Below, piece by piece: positions 60,938 through 64,000 of a stretch of DNA of 64,000 nucleotides (its first letter is position 1; each line of letters starts with the position of its first letter). This DNA is from Helicobacteraceae bacterium (lineage in GTDB: Bacteria > Campylobacterota > Campylobacteria > Campylobacterales > Sulfurimonadaceae): positions 23,649 to 87,648 of the forward strand of contig WTBY01000003.1 of assembly GCA_013138865.1 (NCBI GenBank). Direction: 5' to 3'. Below the pieces are notes generated by a model. That model had not been told where the DNA came from and did no database searches. It saw only the letters and a program-made list of their open reading frames with translations. Both the position numbers and the translations under genes were made by a program.

Positions 60938-61368
60938 TGTATGCTTGGATAATGTGGCTGCATGTAATCTCTATGATCTCATGGTTTGCCGCTCTTTTTT
61001 ACCTACCTCGTCTTTTTATTTACCATACAGAGAACAAAGATAATGAAGGTTTTACTAAAATAGTAAAAGTGCAAGAGTACAAACTATACTACTACATAGG
61101 TCTTCCTGCTATGTATGCTACTGTACTAAGTGGGATCGCTTTGGCATTTTTATACCCTACTAATATTTTTACAACTGGTGGTTGGTTTCATGCTAAACTA
61201 TTTTTTATAGCTATTTTAATAGTTTTCTTCTTCTCTATAAATGTTTATAGAAAACAGCTTGAAAATGAGACTTGTACGAAAAGCTCTAAGTGGTTTAGAG
61301 TTTATAATGAAGTCCCCACTATTTTAATGATGTTAATAGTTGCTATGGTGGTAGTAAAACCATTTTAA
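60937..61368 (+). CDS. hemJ: Protoporphyrinogen IX oxidase HemJ
   Basis: 143 residues, four membrane helices. HVISMISWFAALFYLPRLF (~9-27) and the Lys-containing GWFHAKLFFI (~83-92) are the conserved HemJ residues (His and Lys essential in the family). Converts protoporphyrinogen to protoporphyrin in haem synthesis at the inner membrane. GTG start at 60937 overlapping the TAG of trxC (TAGTG); the nearby ATG is out of frame. Confidence 0.92.
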   Translation: MYAWIMWLHVISMISWFAALFYLPRLFIYHTENKDNEGFTKIVKVQEYKLYYYIGLPAMYATVLSGIALAFLYPTNIFTTGGWFHAKLFFIAILIVFFFSINVYRKQLENETCTKSSKWFRVYNEVPTILMMLIVAMVVVKPF

Positions 61369-62100
61369 ATGTTTAAAAACTATGAGTTAGAAATTCTTTA
61401 CAAAGATGAATATCTTGTAGTTATTAATAAGCCAACTAGCTTATTAGTTCATAAGTCTATGATAGACTCTAAAGAGATCTACTTTGCTATGAAAATACTT
61501 CGCGATCAAATAGGACAATGGGTATACCCCATTCATAGACTTGATAAACCAACTTCAGGTGTTCTTCTTTTTGCACTTGACTCTCACACAGCCTCACTTC
61601 TAAATGAGCAGTTTAGCTCACACACAATCATTAAAAAATACATAGCAGTTGTTCGTGGATATATTAATGAAAGTGGTTTTATAGATCATGCATTAAGTAT
61701 TAAAAATGACAAAATAGCAGATAAAAGCTCATGTAACGAAAAAGAAGCGCAAGAGGCACAAACTAAATATACTAAACTTGATACAGTTGAGTTAGATGTA
61801 GCTGTTGGGAAATATGATAAGACTCGTTATTCATTGGTTGAGTTAGAACCACTAACGGGACGTAAGCATCAACTTCGTCGTCATATGAAACATCTCTCTC
61901 ATCATATATTAGGTGATACTAAATATGGAAGAGGAGAACATAATAAGATGGTGAGAAAGCACTATAATATGAATAGACTTCTTCTTCATGCGACTTCCTT
62001 AGAGATCACTCATCCATACACAAAAGAGAGAGTTACTTTTAATGCTTCTTTAGATAAAACTTTTATAGATATTTTTACTAATTTTGGTTGGAATATATAA
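61369..62100 (+). CDS. truC: RluA-family pseudouridine synthase (TruC-like)
   Basis: 243 residues without an S4 domain. Catalytic Asp is in HRLDKPTSGVLLF (~56-68); LEPLTGRKHQLRRHMKHLS (~162-180) and GDTKYGRG (~185) complete the family motifs. Absence of S4 and the YPIHRLD form fit TruC (tRNA uridine-65) better than RluA/C/D. The stop-start junction with hemJ is immediate. Convergent with der. Confidence 0.9.
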   Translation: MFKNYELEILYKDEYLVVINKPTSLLVHKSMIDSKEIYFAMKILRDQIGQWVYPIHRLDKPTSGVLLFALDSHTASLLNEQFSSHTIIKKYIAVVRGYINESGFIDHALSIKNDKIADKSSCNEKEAQEAQTKYTKLDTVELDVAVGKYDKTRYSLVELEPLTGRKHQLRRHMKHLSHHILGDTKYGRGEHNKMVRKHYNMNRLLLHATSLEITHPYTKERVTFNASLDKTFIDIFTNFGWNI

Positions 62101-62126
62101 AAGTTTTTTTAGTAATACCATCTACT

Positions 62127-63710
62127 CTATTTTTTACTACTTCTGCTTTTTGCTTTAAATAGAAGTGGAACACCTTTAAAGTTAAATGCTTGACGCATTT
62201 TATTTGTTAAATAGCGTCTGTAAGTAAAATGTAGCCCTTGAGGTTTATTCATAATTAGTGCTATACAAGGTGGTCTTATGTCATACTGTGTTGCATAGTA
62301 TAGTCTTATAATCTGTCCATGCATACTTGGTAAGTGGTGGGATCTCATTGCCATTTCAATTACACGATTTAGTTTGGAAGTTGGTATGTGTTGAGAGTAG
62401 TTTTCGTTAATCTCTAAAAGCTTGTCATAGATCTTATTTACACGCTCTTTTGTCATAGCTGAAACTGTTATAATTTGTGCGTAGTGTAAAAATCTAAAAC
62501 GCATACGTACTTTTTCTATGATCGCATCATATTGACTTCGATCTACTAGGTCCCACTTATTAAGTACGATCAGACAACCAAGACGGTTCTCATCTATAAG
62601 TCCTGCTATTTTTTCATCTAGGTCTAAAAATGGTTCAGAAGCGTCAAGTACTACTAGTGCTATATCTGCATTGTCGAGCATCTTCTCAGTTCTCATAAGA
62701 GCATATTTCTCAATACCAAGAATTTTTCCACGCTTACGAATACCTGCAGTGTCAACAAAAGTTACATCTTTACCTTTGTAGACTAATGACTCATCAACAG
62801 GATCGATCGTAGTTCCAGCAACACTACTTACTACTGCTCTATTTTTGTCAAGTAGTGCATTTAAAAGTGAGCTTTTTCCAACATTAACACGACCTATAAT
62901 AGCAATTCTAATAGTATTTGGAACATCATACTTTTTCATCTCTTCAGCTTCATCAAATATAACATCATCTTCAGCATACTCAGCAGTGTCTACATCACGC
63001 TCTTCTTCATAATATTCATCATCAAATTCACCCTCAAAGTCATCATCTTTTTCCATATCGTAAACATCATATTCACCATCGTCTTCAAACTCTGTAGCTT
63101 CTTCACCCTCTCTTGGTTCGTTGATAATTAAGAACTTATCTTTACCACGACTAGCATCTTTCTCTTCTTTATATACGGTCTCTTCTTCGATCTCTTCTTT
63201 AGTTGGTTCTGGTACTATATCTTCATCGGGAAGCTTAGTCTCGATCCATTCTAAAAGTGCATTTACACTTCTATTATGTGAAACTGAGACACCAAAAATA
63301 GTGTCAGTTCCAAACTCATAATACTCCCAGAGTTTCTCTTTCATTTTGTCGTTATCAATTTTATTTACAACAAGAGCTACATCTTTACCCATAGTCTCTA
63401 ACTCATAAAAGAACTTTTTATCGTCTATTTGTGGTAAGTCTTTTCCATCAACCATATAGAGAATAATATCTGCTGCAAGGGCAGCTTCACGTGACTTCTC
63501 TTTTATACGATCAAAAAGTTCACATCCTTGATCTAGACCACCAGTGTCTAGTATCTCTACATATTTATTTAGTACAACTGCTGTTCTACTTTTAACGTCA
63601 CGAGTTGTTCCTGCAATATCTGAAGTAATTGCATCTCTCTCTCTTATAAAACGATTAAAAAGTGAACTTTTACCCACATTTGGTTTACCAATAATTGCTA
63701 ATTTTTTCAT
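62127..63710 (-). CDS. der: Ribosome-assembly GTPase Der (EngA), with long acidic linker
   Basis: 527 residues against ~440-490 normally. G domain 1: GKPNVGKSS (~8), DTGGL (~55), NKID (~116). G domain 2: GRVNVGKSS (~273), DTAGIRKR, NKWD. KH-like C-terminal domain from ~400, ending SSKK. The two G domains are joined by ~100 residues (~162-264) in which about half the residues are Asp or Glu, with Tyr. That insert accounts for the extra length. 50S assembly factor. Confidence 0.96.
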   Translation of the reverse strand: MKKLAIIGKPNVGKSSLFNRFIRERDAITSDIAGTTRDVKSRTAVVLNKYVEILDTGGLDQGCELFDRIKEKSREAALAADIILYMVDGKDLPQIDDKKFFYELETMGKDVALVVNKIDNDKMKEKLWEYYEFGTDTIFGVSVSHNRSVNALLEWIETKLPDEDIVPEPTKEEIEEETVYKEEKDASRGKDKFLIINEPREGEEATEFEDDGEYDVYDMEKDDDFEGEFDDEYYEEERDVDTAEYAEDDVIFDEAEEMKKYDVPNTIRIAIIGRVNVGKSSLLNALLDKNRAVVSSVAGTTIDPVDESLVYKGKDVTFVDTAGIRKRGKILGIEKYALMRTEKMLDNADIALVVLDASEPFLDLDEKIAGLIDENRLGCLIVLNKWDLVDRSQYDAIIEKVRMRFRFLHYAQIITVSAMTKERVNKIYDKLLEINENYSQHIPTSKLNRVIEMAMRSHHLPSMHGQIIRLYYATQYDIRPPCIALIMNKPQGLHFTYRRYLTNKMRQAFNFKGVPLLFKAKSRSSKK

Positions 63711-63756
63711 ATTTATCTTTCACTTGATAGGGCATAAAGCCTTATATAATTACGCG

Positions 63757-63762
63757 ATTATA
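63757..63762 (-). promoter_or_regulatory. Extended -10 promoter of der
   Basis: TGCTATAAT on the minus strand (TATAAT at 63762-63757), 46 bases before the der ATG. A TGC extension compensates for the lack of a clear -35. Confidence 0.6.
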
Positions 63763-64000
63763 GCATAATAATAAACCAGCCTACACTTAAAGGATATAAG
63801 TTTAACAAAAAGAAAATATTTTCACTTAAAATAGGAGTCATAAGGTAAAATAATTAAATAAAAGAGTTCTAAAATAGTTATTTTTATACAATTTTATGCT
63901 AAAAGTAATAATGAATAGTAATAATAATAGTTAAAATGATAAAAAAGATAAGTAAATTAAATATAAAAGTAAAAAAGTTGTGATTAAAAAGAGTAAGTTA
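63763..64000. other. AT-rich window end without a gene
   Basis: Very AT-rich, with runs of AATAAT and AAAAAG and no frame longer than 15 codons that has a ribosome-binding site. No rRNA or tRNA sequence is recognisable. It may be the 5' flank of a feature beyond 64000. Confidence 0.6.

Noticed and set aside
63763..64000. Start of an rRNA operon or leader at the right edge
   Set aside because: AT-rich only; no 16S sequence, box A or tRNA recognised.
1..64000. CRISPR arrays, complete insertion sequences, prophage
   Set aside because: No regularly spaced repeats, transposase genes or phage structural genes were seen; only the integrase fragment at 31666-32004 is mobile-element related.

Overview
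The window looks like chromosomal DNA of a Campylobacterota (epsilonproteobacterial) free-living chemolithotroph, most like Sulfurimonas. The DNA is AT-rich with short intergenic gaps and many overlapping starts and stops. The order M23 peptidase - lpxC - tsaB-like - thrB - ylxR - infB - rbfA - rimP (42-50 kb) is that known from Campylobacter. Histidine kinases carry the HQW(R/K)xPL box common in this phylum, and there is a six-subunit Ech-type hydrogenase. The genus assignment is inference; no 16S gene is present.

Region 1 (1-10.6 kb) is signalling. After a partial hemolysin III gene comes a minus-strand operon: a periplasmic solute-binding protein, SiaA-like PP2C phosphatase, SiaB-like kinase, SiaC-like partner-switch protein, a CheA-type kinase fused to a CheX-like phosphatase domain, two tandem CheY-like receivers and a PAS-GGDEF diguanylate cyclase. 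It resembles the Pseudomonas SiaABCD circuit merged with a chemotaxis-type phosphorelay. A divergent OmpR-type regulator and 7TM kinase follow. Region 2 (10.6-17.3 kb) has glutaminase and a heavy-metal RND efflux operon headed by a small His-rich exported protein. Region 3 (17.3-23.5 kb) has a TonB receptor, YfiR-like periplasmic protein and membrane diguanylate cyclase on one strand, and a divergent two-component pair whose kinase appears to share its periplasmic sensor with the cyclase.

Region 4 (23.5-31.4 kb) encodes Ech hydrogenase in the order A-F plus a HycI-like protease. The echA ribosome-binding site lies in a perfect 12-bp hairpin, and the large subunit ends exactly at the mature C-terminus. 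Upstream are a cupin, an unknown protein, a family II pyrophosphatase and another unknown protein. Region 5 (31.4-32.8 kb) is a decayed segment beside tRNA-Phe: a 5'-truncated integron-type integrase and two cassette-like ends with attC-like sequences.

Region 6 (32.8-51.3 kb) is mostly housekeeping: murD-mraY, a Ca2+/H+ antiporter, a two-component system, folB, plsY, nadA-nadC, flhB, an M23 endopeptidase, lpxC, thrB, infB-rbfA-rimP, ribD and ubiE. Region 7 (51.3-55.7 kb) holds a likely murein-peptide recycling set (amidase with an abnormal start, DUF819 permease, Ala-Glu epimerase) and a MidA-like methyltransferase. Region 8 (55.7-63.7 kb) has dnaK and grpE separated by a strongly structured spacer and driven by a perfect sigma-70 promoter, without hrcA beside them, then a DUF302 protein with a tiny lipoprotein, trpS, hpf, trxC, hemJ, truC and a der GTPase with a long acidic linker.
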